From Nucisporomicrobium flavum (GTDB lineage: Bacteria > Actinomycetota > Actinomycetes > Mycobacteriales > Micromonosporaceae): 64,000 bases of DNA. Of this stretch, positions 55,843 to 64,000 are shown piece after piece. The notes under the pieces are model-generated. The model worked only from the letters and a program-made list of their open reading frames with translations. It searched no databases and was not told the DNA's origin. The stretch covers positions 62,001 to 126,000 of the forward strand of contig NZ_JADMLH010000012.1 of NCBI RefSeq assembly GCF_016464385.1. The letters run 5' to 3'. Position numbers and translations under genes: made by a program. Each line of letters begins with the position of its first letter. Position 1 is the stretch's first letter.

Positions 55843-56592
55843 TCAGCACTTCGCCCCCACAACCCCGTCCAGCACCACCACCCCCTCCCGCCGCGCGACG
55901 GACAGCTGTATCGGGCTGCACATCCGCCACCGCACGCCCGAACGGTCGAGCGCGTCCTGGCACAGGCGCATGATGTCGGCCGACTTGTTGGTGAACATGT
56001 AACGCGGATAGGCGTATACCTTTCCGGCCGCGTGCACTTTGTTCTCGGTGCGGCACCCGTCGGAATGGAACAGGCCGCGCAGAAACTGCCCGGGGAATAC
56101 GTCCACGACGGCTCTCTGCCAGGCGGTGAGGGTGATCGTTCTGTCGTGTTTCTTGCCGATCCCGTGCTGGGGGAGCAGGCAGGGCCAGTGCATCCAGCTG
56201 GAGCGCACGGCGTCGCGTCCCTCGCGGCGCTGGTGCCCGACCCTGCGGGCTCCGCAGGCGAGCATGGCCGCCTCGATCTCGGCGATGACTCCCGGGTAGC
56301 GCAGGTCGCACGCCACGGTCAGCAACGGCACGCGCCGGGTCAGCAAGAGGTGGCCGTCGCCGAGGTACATGCCCAGGAGGTAGGCGTACCACGCCGGATC
56401 GTCCACCGCGCGCGCCGGTTCGGTGCAGAAGGGGCAGCGCAGGTCCGGTTGGGAACGGCTCTTGTCGCGCGTGCGGTACAACCAGCCGGCGACGGTGTCG
56501 CGGGGGACTTCAAGATCCGCGCAGATGGCGGCGAACGGCACGCCGGCGGACCTGAGATCGATCGCCCGTTGCCGTACGTGGGGTGGGTGCAC
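55843..56592 (-). CDS. HTH plus LAGLIDADG-like protein next to a tRNA gene
   Basis: About 249 residues. An N-terminal helix-turn-helix (RQRAIDLRSAGVPFAAICAD, then VPRDTVAGWLYR) is followed by a CPFC pair and two LAGLIDADG-like motifs, YLLGMYLGDGHLL and FLRGLFHSDGCR. Between them is HWPCLLPQHGIGKKH, a segment conserved in a common actinobacterial group annotated as homing-endonuclease-like or regulator. Both motifs retain their acidic residues, so DNA binding or cutting is possible. The frame stays open through the tRNA upstream, so I set the start at GTG 56592, after it; no clear Shine-Dalgarno supports this. Confidence 0.75.
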   Translation of the reverse strand: MHPPHVRQRAIDLRSAGVPFAAICADLEVPRDTVAGWLYRTRDKSRSQPDLRCPFCTEPARAVDDPAWYAYLLGMYLGDGHLLLTRRVPLLTVACDLRYPGVIAEIEAAMLACGARRVGHQRREGRDAVRSSWMHWPCLLPQHGIGKKHDRTITLTAWQRAVVDVFPGQFLRGLFHSDGCRTENKVHAAGKVYAYPRYMFTNKSADIMRLCQDALDRSGVRWRMCSPIQLSVARREGVVVLDGVVGAKC

Positions 56593-56626
56593 CGGACCAT
56601 CATCGATGCGGGGTATGACACTTCGG

Positions 56627-56700
56627 TGTCCCCGGTGGGATTCGAACCCACACTGAATGGATTTTGAGTCCATCGACTCTGCCGATTGGTCTACGGGGAC
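56627..56700 (-). tRNA. tRNA with CAA anticodon (Leu), short variable loop
   Basis: The minus strand folds with a perfect 7-bp acceptor stem GTCCCCG/CGGGGAC, a 3-bp D stem, a perfect 5-bp anticodon stem ATGGA/TCCAT with loop CTCAAAA (anticodon CAA), and a perfect 5-bp T stem GTGGG/CCCAC with TTCGAAT. The variable loop is only TCAGT, whereas leucine tRNAs usually have a long variable arm. The discriminator is A and CCA is not encoded. Identity as Leu follows from the anticodon only. Confidence 0.9.
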
Positions 56701-56834
56701 GAGCCGTGCTCGGTTCGCACCCGGGTTGGCCACGGCGATACGAGCAGGACACACACTACCCACTACGCTGTCAGGGGTGACACCCAGATACCCGGGTGTC
56801 GCGACTTCGGGCGAGCGTTGGGGGTAGTGGTTCC

Positions 56835-57452
56835 GTGGCCGACACGCAGGCGAGTGCCGAGCGCAGGCGGGTGTTGATCGCTGAGGACGAGGCTCTCATC
56901 CGGCTCGACCTGGCCGAGATGCTGGTGGAGGAGGGCTACGACGTCGTCGGGGAGGCCGGCGACGGCGAGACCGCCGTACGGCTGGCCGAGGATCTCTCCC
57001 CGGACCTCGTGATCCTGGACATCAAGATGCCCATCATGGACGGGCTCGCCGCCGCCGAGCGGATCGCCGGCGGGCGCATCGCTCCCGTCGTCATCCTGAC
57101 CGCTTTCAGCCAGCGGGATCTGGTCGAGCGGGCGCGCGCCGCCGGGGCGATGGCCTATCTGGTGAAGCCGTTCCAGAAGTCGGATCTCGTGCCGGCCATC
57201 GAGATCGCGCTCTCCCGGTATTCGGAGATCGCCGCGCTGGAGTCGGAGGTGGCGGGTCTCACCGACCGGTTGGAGACGCGCAAGTCGGTGGAGCGCGCCA
57301 AGGGTGAGCTCATGACGAAGTATTCGATGACCGAGCCGCAGGCGTTCAAGTGGATCCAGCGCACGGCGATGGACCACCGGATGACGATGCGTGAGGTCGC
57401 GGACCGCATTCTCGCGGAGGGTGAGGAGCCTCCGGGCACCGCCGCCTCCTGA
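56835..57452 (+). CDS. pdtaR: ANTAR-domain antitermination response regulator
   Basis: 205 residues: receiver domain (IAEDEALIRLDLAEML, VILDIKMPIMDG phospho-acceptor Asp, LTAFSQRD, VKPFQKSD), then an ANTAR RNA-binding domain (LTDRLETRKSVERAKGELM, SMTEPQAFKWIQRTAMD, MTMREVADRIL). This is the orthologue of mycobacterial PdtaR (Rv1626), which binds paired hairpins in mRNA when phosphorylated by a separate kinase. The kinase is not in this window. GTG start at 56835. A terminator-like hairpin follows the stop. Confidence 0.93.
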   Translation: MADTQASAERRRVLIAEDEALIRLDLAEMLVEEGYDVVGEAGDGETAVRLAEDLSPDLVILDIKMPIMDGLAAAERIAGGRIAPVVILTAFSQRDLVERARAAGAMAYLVKPFQKSDLVPAIEIALSRYSEIAALESEVAGLTDRLETRKSVERAKGELMTKYSMTEPQAFKWIQRTAMDHRMTMREVADRILAEGEEPPGTAAS

Positions 57453-57459
57453 CGAGGGA

Positions 57460-57486
57460 GCGGTGACCGGCGAACCCGGTCGCCGC
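57460..57486 (+). terminator. Hairpin after pdtaR
   Basis: GCGGTGACCGG (57460-57470) pairs with CCGGTCGCCGC (57476-57486), an 11-bp stem with one G-U pair and a 5-base loop, beginning 8 bp after the stop. There is no T-tract, which is common for terminators in high-GC actinobacteria. Confidence 0.6.
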
Positions 57487-57737
57487 CCGAACCTGCCGGG
57501 AGCGTGCCCGTCCGGGCCCGCCCACCGGCATCCGGGAACTGCCTGTTTATTACACCTTCTCCGCCTGAGGATCACCGCACGTAACGGTTCGGTGAATGCC
57601 CGTGTGAACACTTACCTGTTCCCCGGCCTGTGGGATAGCGTCCCGCCCCATGACGGGCGCGGTGGGGTCGTGTGGTGCGCAAGTGCCAATCGACCTGCGG
57701 TGGCTCGGTGGGTTCGGTATGGAGGAGGGTTCCAACC

Positions 57738-58901
57738 TTGAGGCAGGTTCTCGCACGAGCCATCGGTGGGCTGGCCGTGATCGGCCTCGTCGCCGGTGCC
57801 GCTGCCTGCAACAGCAGCAGCAGCTCTGACGACGCGGCCAGTGGTAACTGCGGCTACAAGCTCGCGTTCTTCGGCGCCCTGACGGGTTCCGCGGCGAACC
57901 TCGGTGTCAACATCGAGCAGGGCTTCGAGCTCGCGATCAAGCAGTACAACACCAAGAAGGGCTCCGAGTGCATCACGGTGGCCAAGTTCGACTCGCAGGG
58001 CGAGCCGGCCGTTGCCCCGGGTGTTGCTCGTAACCTCGTCGCGGACAAGAAGATCCTCGGCATCGTCGGCCCGCCGTTCTCCGGTGAGTCCGAGGCCGCG
58101 GACCCCATTTTCGAAGAGGCCGGCATTCCGACGATCACCCCGTCGGCGACCCGCGTCTCGCTGTCGGCGAACGGCTGGAAGACCTTCCACCGGGCGGTCG
58201 CGAACGACGACGCCCAGGGTCCGGCCGCGGCCAACTACATCAAGGACGTCCTGAAGGCGCAGAAGGTCTTCGTGGCGGACGACCAGTCGGCGTACGGCGC
58301 GGGCCTGGCCGACGTGGTGAAGAAGACGCTGGGCAGCTCCGTCGTCGCGACGGACAAGACCGAGGCGGACGGCAAGCAGACCGACTTCTCGGCGGTCGTG
58401 CAGAAGGTCGTGTCCTCGGGCGCGACGGCGATGTTCTACGGCGGCTACTACCAGAACGGTGGCCTTATCCGTAAGCAGCTGACCGCTGCGAACTGGAAGG
58501 GCGTGCTGGTCGGCGGCGACGGCATGAAGGACCCGGGCCTGGCGAAGGCGGCGGGCAACAACGCGGCGACCGGCACCGTCGTCACCTGCCCGTGCTCCCC
58601 GCCGGAGAAGGCGGGCGGCACGTTCGTCGCGGACTACAAGAAGCAGTGGAACGTCGACGCCGGTACGTACAGCGACGTGGCGTTCGACGCCGCGAACGTC
58701 TTCCTGGCGGGCATCGACGCGGGCAACACGACCCCGGAGAAGCTGAACACCTACCTGTCGACGGTGAACTACACCGGTATCGCGAACGTCTACAAGTGGA
58801 CCGCCACGGGCGAGCTGGACCCCAACTCGATCAAGGTGTGGGCGTTCAAGTTCGACGCGACCGGCAACACCATCGCGGACCAAGAGGTCAAGACCTCCTG
58901 A
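57738..58901 (+). CDS. livJ: Branched-chain amino-acid ABC transporter, binding lipoprotein
   Basis: 387 residues. The signal sequence (LRQVLARAIGGLAVIGLVAG) ends in a lipobox AAAC, so the Cys near residue 24 is lipid-modified by Lgt. The mature part is a Leu/Ile/Val-binding type I periplasmic fold: YKLAFFGALTGSAANLG, ILGIVGPPFSGESEAADPIF, AVANDDAQGPAAANYI. The TTG at 57738 lies nine bases after GGAGGAGG, better than the GTG 66 bp upstream. About 285 bp without a gene precede it. A 13-bp hairpin separates it from livH. Confidence 0.92.
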   Translation: MRQVLARAIGGLAVIGLVAGAAACNSSSSSDDAASGNCGYKLAFFGALTGSAANLGVNIEQGFELAIKQYNTKKGSECITVAKFDSQGEPAVAPGVARNLVADKKILGIVGPPFSGESEAADPIFEEAGIPTITPSATRVSLSANGWKTFHRAVANDDAQGPAAANYIKDVLKAQKVFVADDQSAYGAGLADVVKKTLGSSVVATDKTEADGKQTDFSAVVQKVVSSGATAMFYGGYYQNGGLIRKQLTAANWKGVLVGGDGMKDPGLAKAAGNNAATGTVVTCPCSPPEKAGGTFVADYKKQWNVDAGTYSDVAFDAANVFLAGIDAGNTTPEKLNTYLSTVNYTGIANVYKWTATGELDPNSIKVWAFKFDATGNTIADQEVKTS

Positions 58902-58925
58902 TTCTGCTGTAACTCGCTGTAGGGC

Positions 58926-58956
58926 CGGTGCGGCCGGATGATCTCCGGCCGCACCG
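58926..58956 (+). terminator. Perfect 13-bp hairpin between livJ and livH
   Basis: CGGTGCGGCCGGA (58926-58938) pairs perfectly with TCCGGCCGCACCG (58944-58956); the loop is TGATC. It lies 24 bp after the binding-protein stop and has no long T-tract. It may act as a partial terminator or 3' stabiliser, giving more binding protein than permease. Confidence 0.75.
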
Positions 58957-58980
58957 ACCTCTTCGTTTCAGGAGCCCCTT

Positions 58981-59931
58981 GTGAACTTCTCCGGTCTGAT
59001 TCAGGACTTCGGACCGCTCACGATCACGGGACTTGCCCAGGGCGCGATCATCGCGTTGTTCGCCCTGGGATACACCCTGGTCTACGGCGTTCTTCGCCTG
59101 ATCAACTTCGCCCACTCCGAGGTCTTCCTGCTCGGTTCCTACGCGTGTCTGATCGTGTGGGGACTCTTCGGGCTGGACCAGAACTCGGCCACCCCCAACA
59201 TGGTCGCGGTCCTCGGCTACCTGCTGCTGGGCCTGCTCGCTGCGGTCGTCATCTCCGGTGTGACCGCGCTCGGCGTCGAACTCGTGGCCTACCGGCCGCT
59301 GCGGCGCCGCAACGCACCGCCGCTCGCGTTCCTGATCACCGCGATCGGCGCCTCCCTGTTCATCTCGGAGACCGTCGGCGTGGTCACCAAGCGCAACATC
59401 ACCGGTGTGCCACCGCTGATCCGGCCGACCGACGTCGTCGTGATCGGCAACATGCACGTGACGAATCTGCAGATTCTGATCATCGTGCTGGCGCTCGTGG
59501 CGATGTTCGTGCTCGACCGCTTCATCAACCGTTCCCGTCTCGGCCGCGGAATCCGCGCGGTTGCTCAGAACCCGGACAGCGCGGCGCTGATGGGCGTCAA
59601 CAAGAGCCGGGTCATCGCGCTGGTGTTCCTCATCGGTGGCCTGATGGCCGGCATCGCGGCGGTCATGTACGACCTCAAGATCGGCGTGACCCGGTTCGAC
59701 GCCGGCTTCCTGCTGGGCATCGAGGCGTTCACCGCGGCGGTGCTCGGCGGCATCGGCAACCTGCGCGGCGCACTGCTGGGCGGCCTGCTGCTGGGCGTCC
59801 TGCAGAACTACGCGGCCGGCCTGTTCGGCACGCAGTGGCTGCACGCCGCGTCGTTCGTGCTGCTCGTTCTGATCCTGCTGGTCCGGCCGACGGGCCTGCT
59901 GGGTGAGTCGCTGGGGAGGGCCCGCGCATGA
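58981..59931 (+). CDS. livH: Branched-chain amino-acid ABC permease LivH
   Basis: 316-residue membrane protein with about eight helices. It begins LIQDFGPLTITGLAQGAIIALFALG, has YGVLRLINFAHSEVFLLGSY, typical of LivH, and the cytoplasmic coupling segment SRLGRGIRAVAQNPDSAALMG. GTG start at 58981 with CAGGAG upstream. The last codons overlap livM by ATGA. It forms the membrane channel with LivM. Confidence 0.96.
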   Translation: MNFSGLIQDFGPLTITGLAQGAIIALFALGYTLVYGVLRLINFAHSEVFLLGSYACLIVWGLFGLDQNSATPNMVAVLGYLLLGLLAAVVISGVTALGVELVAYRPLRRRNAPPLAFLITAIGASLFISETVGVVTKRNITGVPPLIRPTDVVVIGNMHVTNLQILIIVLALVAMFVLDRFINRSRLGRGIRAVAQNPDSAALMGVNKSRVIALVFLIGGLMAGIAAVMYDLKIGVTRFDAGFLLGIEAFTAAVLGGIGNLRGALLGGLLLGVLQNYAAGLFGTQWLHAASFVLLVLILLVRPTGLLGESLGRARA

Positions 59932-61076
59932 CGACGACTGAGACTCCGCCGACCGGCGCGGTGCCGGCCGCGGAGAAGAAGAACTGGCGTACGTCGGGTG
60001 GCGTGCGTGGCTGGTTCGGCCGCCAGCACTGGGCGGTCCGTACGGTCCTCGCCCTGGTGTTCGCGGCGGTCGCCTACCTCCTGCCGTACGCGGGTGACGT
60101 GCCGGTGCTCGGCCCGCAGATCATCACCGAGGGCATCGACTGGCCCAGCGCGCTGTTCAACATGTCCTACTACGTGCTGCTGGCGCTGGGTCTGAACGTG
60201 GTCGTCGGCTTCGCCGGCCTGCTGGACCTGGGGTACGTCGGCTTCTTCGCGGTGGGCGCCTACACGGTGGCGATGCTGACCTCGCCGGACAGCGTCCTGC
60301 ACACCGAGTGGCCGTGGCTCGCGGCCATCCCGGTCGCGCTGGCGATCGCCATGCTCTCCGGGCTGATCCTGGGCTGGCCGACGCTGCGGCTGCGCGGCGA
60401 CTACCTGGCGATCGTGACGCTGGGCTTCGCCGAGATCATCCGTATCTTCGCGACGAGTTCGGAGACGCTGCGGGGCGACCGGGGCTTCTCGGACATCCCG
60501 CACCCGCCGGGCTCGTACGCCGACGGCAAGCCGATCTTCGGGGTGGCGGACGCCACGCCGTACTACTGGCTCGGCCTGTCGGTGATCATCCTGGTGATCT
60601 TCGGCGTGCGGAACCTCGACCGCAGCCGGGTCGGCCGCTCGTGGCTCGCGATCCGCGAGGACGAGGAGGCCGCGGAGATCATGGGCGTGCGCACGATCAA
60701 GTACAAGCTGTGGGCGTTCGCGATCGGCGCGTTCATCGGTGGCCTGGGCGGCGTCATGTTCGCCGGTCAGCAGGGCTTCATGAACTCGCAGACGTTCATC
60801 CTGCAGTTCTCGATCCTGGTGCTCGCCGGCGTCGTCATGGGTGGTTCGGGCAACCTCTTCGGCGCCATCCTGGGTGGTGCGCTGATCTCGTACATCCCGG
60901 ACCGGTTGCGCGGCATCGAGGACCCGATCTTCCACACGGACCTGTTCGGGTTCCGCTTCGCGATCTTCGGTCTCGTGATCATCGCGATCATGATCTTCCG
61001 GCCGCAGGGCCTGATCCCGAGCCGCCGCCGCGCGATGGAGCTCAAGGACCGCGAGAAGGAGGTGGCTCCGCAGTGA
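59928..61076 (+). CDS. livM: Branched-chain amino-acid ABC permease LivM
   Basis: 382 residues with about ten helices after a polar 45-residue N-terminus. Family marks are LNVVVGFAGLLDLGYVGFFAVGAY, LRGDYLAIVTLGFAEIIRI and the coupling segment SRVGRSWLAIREDEEAAEIMG. The ATG overlaps the livH stop. It ends at livG with overlapping GTGA. Confidence 0.96.
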   Translation: MTTTETPPTGAVPAAEKKNWRTSGGVRGWFGRQHWAVRTVLALVFAAVAYLLPYAGDVPVLGPQIITEGIDWPSALFNMSYYVLLALGLNVVVGFAGLLDLGYVGFFAVGAYTVAMLTSPDSVLHTEWPWLAAIPVALAIAMLSGLILGWPTLRLRGDYLAIVTLGFAEIIRIFATSSETLRGDRGFSDIPHPPGSYADGKPIFGVADATPYYWLGLSVIILVIFGVRNLDRSRVGRSWLAIREDEEAAEIMGVRTIKYKLWAFAIGAFIGGLGGVMFAGQQGFMNSQTFILQFSILVLAGVVMGGSGNLFGAILGGALISYIPDRLRGIEDPIFHTDLFGFRFAIFGLVIIAIMIFRPQGLIPSRRRAMELKDREKEVAPQ

Positions 61077-61975
61077 GCGAGCCACACATGGAGACCCCGC
61101 AGGAGCTGGACGCGGCGAACGCCCGTCCGGTCGACCGGGCGATGCCGACCGGGACCGTCGGCAGGTCGGTGGGCGAGCCGGAGCTGTCCGGCGGCCGCTC
61201 GGGTGACGTGCTGCTGGAGGTGGACCACGTCACGCTGCGCTTCGGCGGCGTGGTCGCGCTCAACGACGTCAGCTTCTCGCTGCGCAAGGGTGAGATCTTC
61301 GGCCTGATCGGCCCGAACGGCGCGGGCAAGACCACCTGCTTCAACGCGATGACCGGCGTCTACCGTCCGACCAGCGGTGGCATCCGCTTCCAGGGTGAGT
61401 CGATCGTCGGCAAGAAGAAGCACGAGATCACCCGCGGCGGGATCGCCCGTACGTTCCAGAACGTCCGGCTGTTCCCCGAGATGACCGCGCTGGAGAACGT
61501 CATGGTGGGCGCGGACGCGCACCACAAGACCAGTGTGGTCGGCGCGTTGTTCCGGCTTCCCCGGCACTGGCAGGAGGAGAAGGCCGGCCGGGAGAAGAGC
61601 CTGGAGCTGTTGCGCTTCGTGGGCATCGAGCGCCGGGCGGGGGAGGTCTCCCGCAATCTCTCGTACGGTGAGCAGCGCCGGCTGGAGATCGCGCGGGCCC
61701 TGGCGACCAACCCGACGCTGCTGTGCCTGGACGAGCCGGCGGCCGGGTTCACGCCCGCGGAGAAGGTCGAGCTGCTCGAGCTGATCCGCAAGATCCGTGA
61801 CACCGGGGTGACCGTGCTGCTCATCGAGCACGACATGCGCCTGGTCATGGGCGTCACCGACCGGATCGTGGTGCTGGAGTTCGGCAAGAAGATCGCCGAG
61901 GGTACGCCCGCCGAGGTGCGGGACGACCCGAAGGTGATCGCGGCGTACCTGGGGGTCCCGACCGATGCTGCTTGA
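61073..61975 (+). CDS. livG: Branched-chain amino-acid ABC transporter ATPase LivG
   Basis: 300 residues. After a polar 45-residue leader come Walker A GPNGAGKTT, the Q-loop ARTFQNVRLFPEMTALENVM, signature LSYGEQRRLEIARAL, Walker B LLCLDEPAAGF and H-loop LIEHDM. The LSYGEQ signature is normal for LivG. The GTG start overlaps the livM stop; an internal ATG is possible but would remove only six residues. It overlaps livF by 11 bp. Confidence 0.96.
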   Translation: MSEPHMETPQELDAANARPVDRAMPTGTVGRSVGEPELSGGRSGDVLLEVDHVTLRFGGVVALNDVSFSLRKGEIFGLIGPNGAGKTTCFNAMTGVYRPTSGGIRFQGESIVGKKKHEITRGGIARTFQNVRLFPEMTALENVMVGADAHHKTSVVGALFRLPRHWQEEKAGREKSLELLRFVGIERRAGEVSRNLSYGEQRRLEIARALATNPTLLCLDEPAAGFTPAEKVELLELIRKIRDTGVTVLLIEHDMRLVMGVTDRIVVLEFGKKIAEGTPAEVRDDPKVIAAYLGVPTDAA

Positions 61976-62675
61976 GTTGCAGGACGTGACGCTGCTGTAT
62001 GGCCGCATCCAGGCCCTGCACGGCATCAGCATGACCGTCGGCGAGGGCGAGATCGTGGCCCTGATCGGCGCCAACGGCGCCGGCAAGACGACGACCATGC
62101 GGGCGATCTCGGGGCTGCGCCCGGTGGCGCAGGGCTCCATCCGGTTCAACGGCGAGGACATCACGAAGATGCGCGCGGACCTGCGCGTCGTCCGGGGTGT
62201 CTCGCAGTCGCCGGAGGGCCGCGGCATCTTCCCCGGCATGACCGTGCGCGAGAACCTGGAGATGGGCGCGTACACGCGCCGGAACCGGGCCGAGATCAAG
62301 GAGGACATGGATCGGGCCTTCACCCTGTTCCCCCGGCTCAAGGAGCGGGAGAAGCAGGTCGGCGGCACGATGTCCGGCGGTGAGCAGCAGATGCTGGCGG
62401 TCGGCCGGGCGCTGATGAGCCGGCCGAAGCTGCTGCTGCTCGACGAGCCGTCGATGGGGCTCGCGCCCATGCTGATCCAGCAGATCTTCGACATCATCGT
62501 CGAGATCAACCAGCAGGGCACGACCGTCCTGCTGGTGGAGCAGAACGCCCAGCAGGCCCTGTCGCGCGCGCACCGCGCGTACGTGCTGGAGACCGGCCGG
62601 ATCGTCAAGTCCGGTACCGGCTCCGAGCTGCTGCACGATCCCTCGGTGAAGGACGCCTACCTGGGTGTCGCCTGA
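61965..62675 (+). CDS. livF: Branched-chain amino-acid ABC transporter ATPase LivF
   Basis: 236 residues with Walker A GANGAGKTT, SQSPEGRGIFPGMTVRENL, signature MSGGEQQMLAVGRAL, Walker B LLLLDEPSMGL and H-loop LVEQNAQ; the Gln after the Glu is normal for LivF. The ATG at 61965 lies within the last codons of livG. It closes the liv operon, 27 bp before the next binding-protein gene. Confidence 0.96.
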   Translation: MLLELQDVTLLYGRIQALHGISMTVGEGEIVALIGANGAGKTTTMRAISGLRPVAQGSIRFNGEDITKMRADLRVVRGVSQSPEGRGIFPGMTVRENLEMGAYTRRNRAEIKEDMDRAFTLFPRLKEREKQVGGTMSGGEQQMLAVGRALMSRPKLLLLDEPSMGLAPMLIQQIFDIIVEINQQGTTVLLVEQNAQQALSRAHRAYVLETGRIVKSGTGSELLHDPSVKDAYLGVA

Positions 62676-62702
62676 CCCCGTCGCAATAAGGAGTAACTGA
62701 CG

Positions 62703-63611
62703 ATGTTCCGCATCTCATCTGGCCGCCGGGCGATCCTCGGCCTGGCCGTTGCGGCCGCGATGACCGTGTCGCTGGCCGCCTGCGGCGAGGAGTCCGGCGA
62801 CGACACCGGCTCGAACGCCCCGGTCCCGTCGGCCTCGGCCGACACCTCCCTGGCCGACAAGGTCCCGGCCGCGATCAAGTCGGCCGGCAAGCTCGTCATC
62901 GGTACGGACTCCTCGTACGCGCCGAGCGAGTTCCTGGACGCCGACGGCAAGACCGTCAAGGGCTTCGACGTCGACCTGTTCAACGCGGTCGCGCAGAAGC
63001 TCGGCCTGAAGACCGAGTGGCAGTCGGCGACGTTCGACAGCATCATCCCGGGCGTGAGCTCGGGCAAGTACACGGTCGGCGTCTCCTCGTTCACGGTGAA
63101 CCCCGACCGGTTGAAGGAGGCCACGATGGTCTCCTACTTCTCCGCGGGCACCCAGTGGGCGGCCAAGGCCGGCGCCACGGTCAACGCCGACGACGCCTGC
63201 GGCAAGAAGATCGCGGTGCAGACCGCGACGGTGCAGGTGGACGACGTGAAGGCGCGCTCGAAGAAGTGCACCGACGCCGGCAAGCCGAAGATCACGATCG
63301 ACCAGTACCAGGCCCAGAGCGACGCCACCAACGCCGTCGTGACCGGCAAGGACGACGCGATGCTGGCCGACTCGCCGGTGTGCGCGTACGCGGTCAAGCA
63401 GACCAGCGGCAAGCTGGCCCTGGTCGGCGAGATCTACGACTCGGCCCCGTACGGCTACGTGCTGCCCAAGGACCAGGCGGACTTCGGTGCGGCGATCGAG
63501 GGCGCGCTGGAGTCGCTGATCGCGGACGGCACGTACAAGACGATCCTCAGCAAGTGGGGCGTCGAGGCCGGCGCGATCACCGACCCGGCCGTCAACCCGC
63601 AGGTCTCCTGA
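62703..63611 (+). CDS. Polar amino-acid ABC transporter, binding lipoprotein
   Basis: 302 residues. Signal MFRISSGRRAILGLAVAAAM ends with lipobox LAAC (Cys about 27). The mature domain is a family 3 solute-binding protein: LVIGTDSSYAPSEFLDADGK, GFDVDLFNAVAQKLGL, FDSIIPGVSSGKYTVGVSSF. Type 3 proteins bind polar amino acids, so this is a second importer next to the liv system. Two pairs of Cys (DDACGKK, SKKCTDAG) may form a disulfide. ATG 27 bp after livF, with AAGGAG upstream. The permease follows 8 bp later. Confidence 0.93.
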   Translation: MFRISSGRRAILGLAVAAAMTVSLAACGEESGDDTGSNAPVPSASADTSLADKVPAAIKSAGKLVIGTDSSYAPSEFLDADGKTVKGFDVDLFNAVAQKLGLKTEWQSATFDSIIPGVSSGKYTVGVSSFTVNPDRLKEATMVSYFSAGTQWAAKAGATVNADDACGKKIAVQTATVQVDDVKARSKKCTDAGKPKITIDQYQAQSDATNAVVTGKDDAMLADSPVCAYAVKQTSGKLALVGEIYDSAPYGYVLPKDQADFGAAIEGALESLIADGTYKTILSKWGVEAGAITDPAVNPQVS

Positions 63612-63619
63612 CCCGCGCA

Positions 63620-64000
63620 TGAGCGACCAGAACACCCCCGGACGGGCACGGCCTGACGCGATCAAGGCCGTGCCCGTGCGGCACCCCGGGCGATGGCTCG
63701 CCATCGCGGTGCTCGCGGTGCTCACCGCGATGTTCGTGCACATGCTCGTCACGAACGACCAGTTCCGCTGGTCGTTCATCTTCTCCTCGTACGAGCCGGG
63801 CAAGCGCGGCGTCATGTTCACCGAGCCGGTGCTCGAGGGCCTGCGCGGCACGATCCTGCTCACCATCACGTCGATGCTCATCGGCGTCGTGCTGGGTGTG
63901 GTCATCGCCATCATGCGGCTGTCGGACAACCCCATCCTCAGCTGGGTGGCGTGGCTCTACACCTGGTTCTTCCGGGCGGTGCCGCGGCTCGTGCTCGCGA
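63620..64000 (+). CDS. Amino-acid ABC permease, 5' part only
   Basis: The first 127 codons, cut by the window edge. It opens MSDQNTPGRARPDAIKAVPV, then a helix (WLAIAVLAVLTAMFVHMLV), an extracellular part, and VLEGLRGTILLTITSMLIGVVLG, the start of the His/Glu/Gln-type permease domain. It follows the binding protein by 8 bp and should form the membrane part of that importer. An ATPase gene probably lies beyond the window. Confidence 0.9.

Noticed and set aside
56627..56700. The tRNA as bldA
   Set aside because: bldA reads UUA and has anticodon UAA; here the anticodon is CAA and the variable arm is short.
56593..56763. Extension of the LAGLIDADG protein upstream to 56763
   Set aside because: The extra codons run through the tRNA gene on the same strand, and that part of the product is only the translated tRNA.

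Overview
This is a very GC-rich chromosomal window with many GTG starts, tightly overlapping operons and a PriA-type HisA. Gene order is that of the conserved actinobacterial his-trp-lgt-glt-pyk region. I infer a member of the Micromonosporaceae (Actinoplanes-like) or a close relative; this rests on gene content and style, not on a marker gene.

Layout. (1) 1-6132: the 5' part of a LON-domain protein, then hisD-hisC-hisB-(57-aa membrane protein)-hisH-(104-aa basic membrane protein)-priA/hisA-hisF. (2) 6133-35570: about 29 kb of accessory genes separating hisF from hisI. It holds a YczE membrane protein with its divergent MocR regulator, two TetR/FAD-monooxygenase divergons, a PPOX-fold protein, a long-chain acyl-CoA ligase, a secreted subtilase, a TetR-controlled small protein plus methyltransferase, a response regulator/kinase/methyltransferase run with a PepSY protein, a second MocR gene, an APC permease, a heterodimeric ABC exporter, a cysteine-poor S4 paralogue divergent from a DUF2470 gene with two iron-box-like sites between them, an ABC-2 exporter with a TetR gene, and a long repeat-rich protein. 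(3) 35571-51108: hisI-trpE-membrane protein, then trpC-trpB-trpA-lgt, a third FAD monooxygenase, a GNAT protein and gltB-gltD. No trpF is present, which fits PriA acting in both pathways. (4) 51131-57486: a NUDIX protein, pyk-tesB, a DUF308-like protein with a glycine-rich tail, a LAGLIDADG-type protein beside a short-arm tRNA-Leu(CAA), and the ANTAR regulator pdtaR. (5) 57738-64000: a branched-chain amino-acid ABC importer (binding protein, H, M, G, F), then a second amino-acid binding protein and the start of its permease.

How the parts fit: the core is amino-acid metabolism (His, Trp, glutamate synthesis and amino-acid uptake). The accessory block is made mostly of small regulator-target modules, and several keep readable operators: GCCAAT boxes at yczE/MocR and again before the APC permease; 11-bp direct repeats before the two-component system's divergent neighbour and again before the PepSY gene; paired 19-bp palindromes before one monooxygenase; and tandem DtxR/IdeR-like boxes between the S4 paralogue and DUF2470. 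The last is the most unusual item in the window. All positions, motifs and palindromes were read by eye; no database search or folding program was run.
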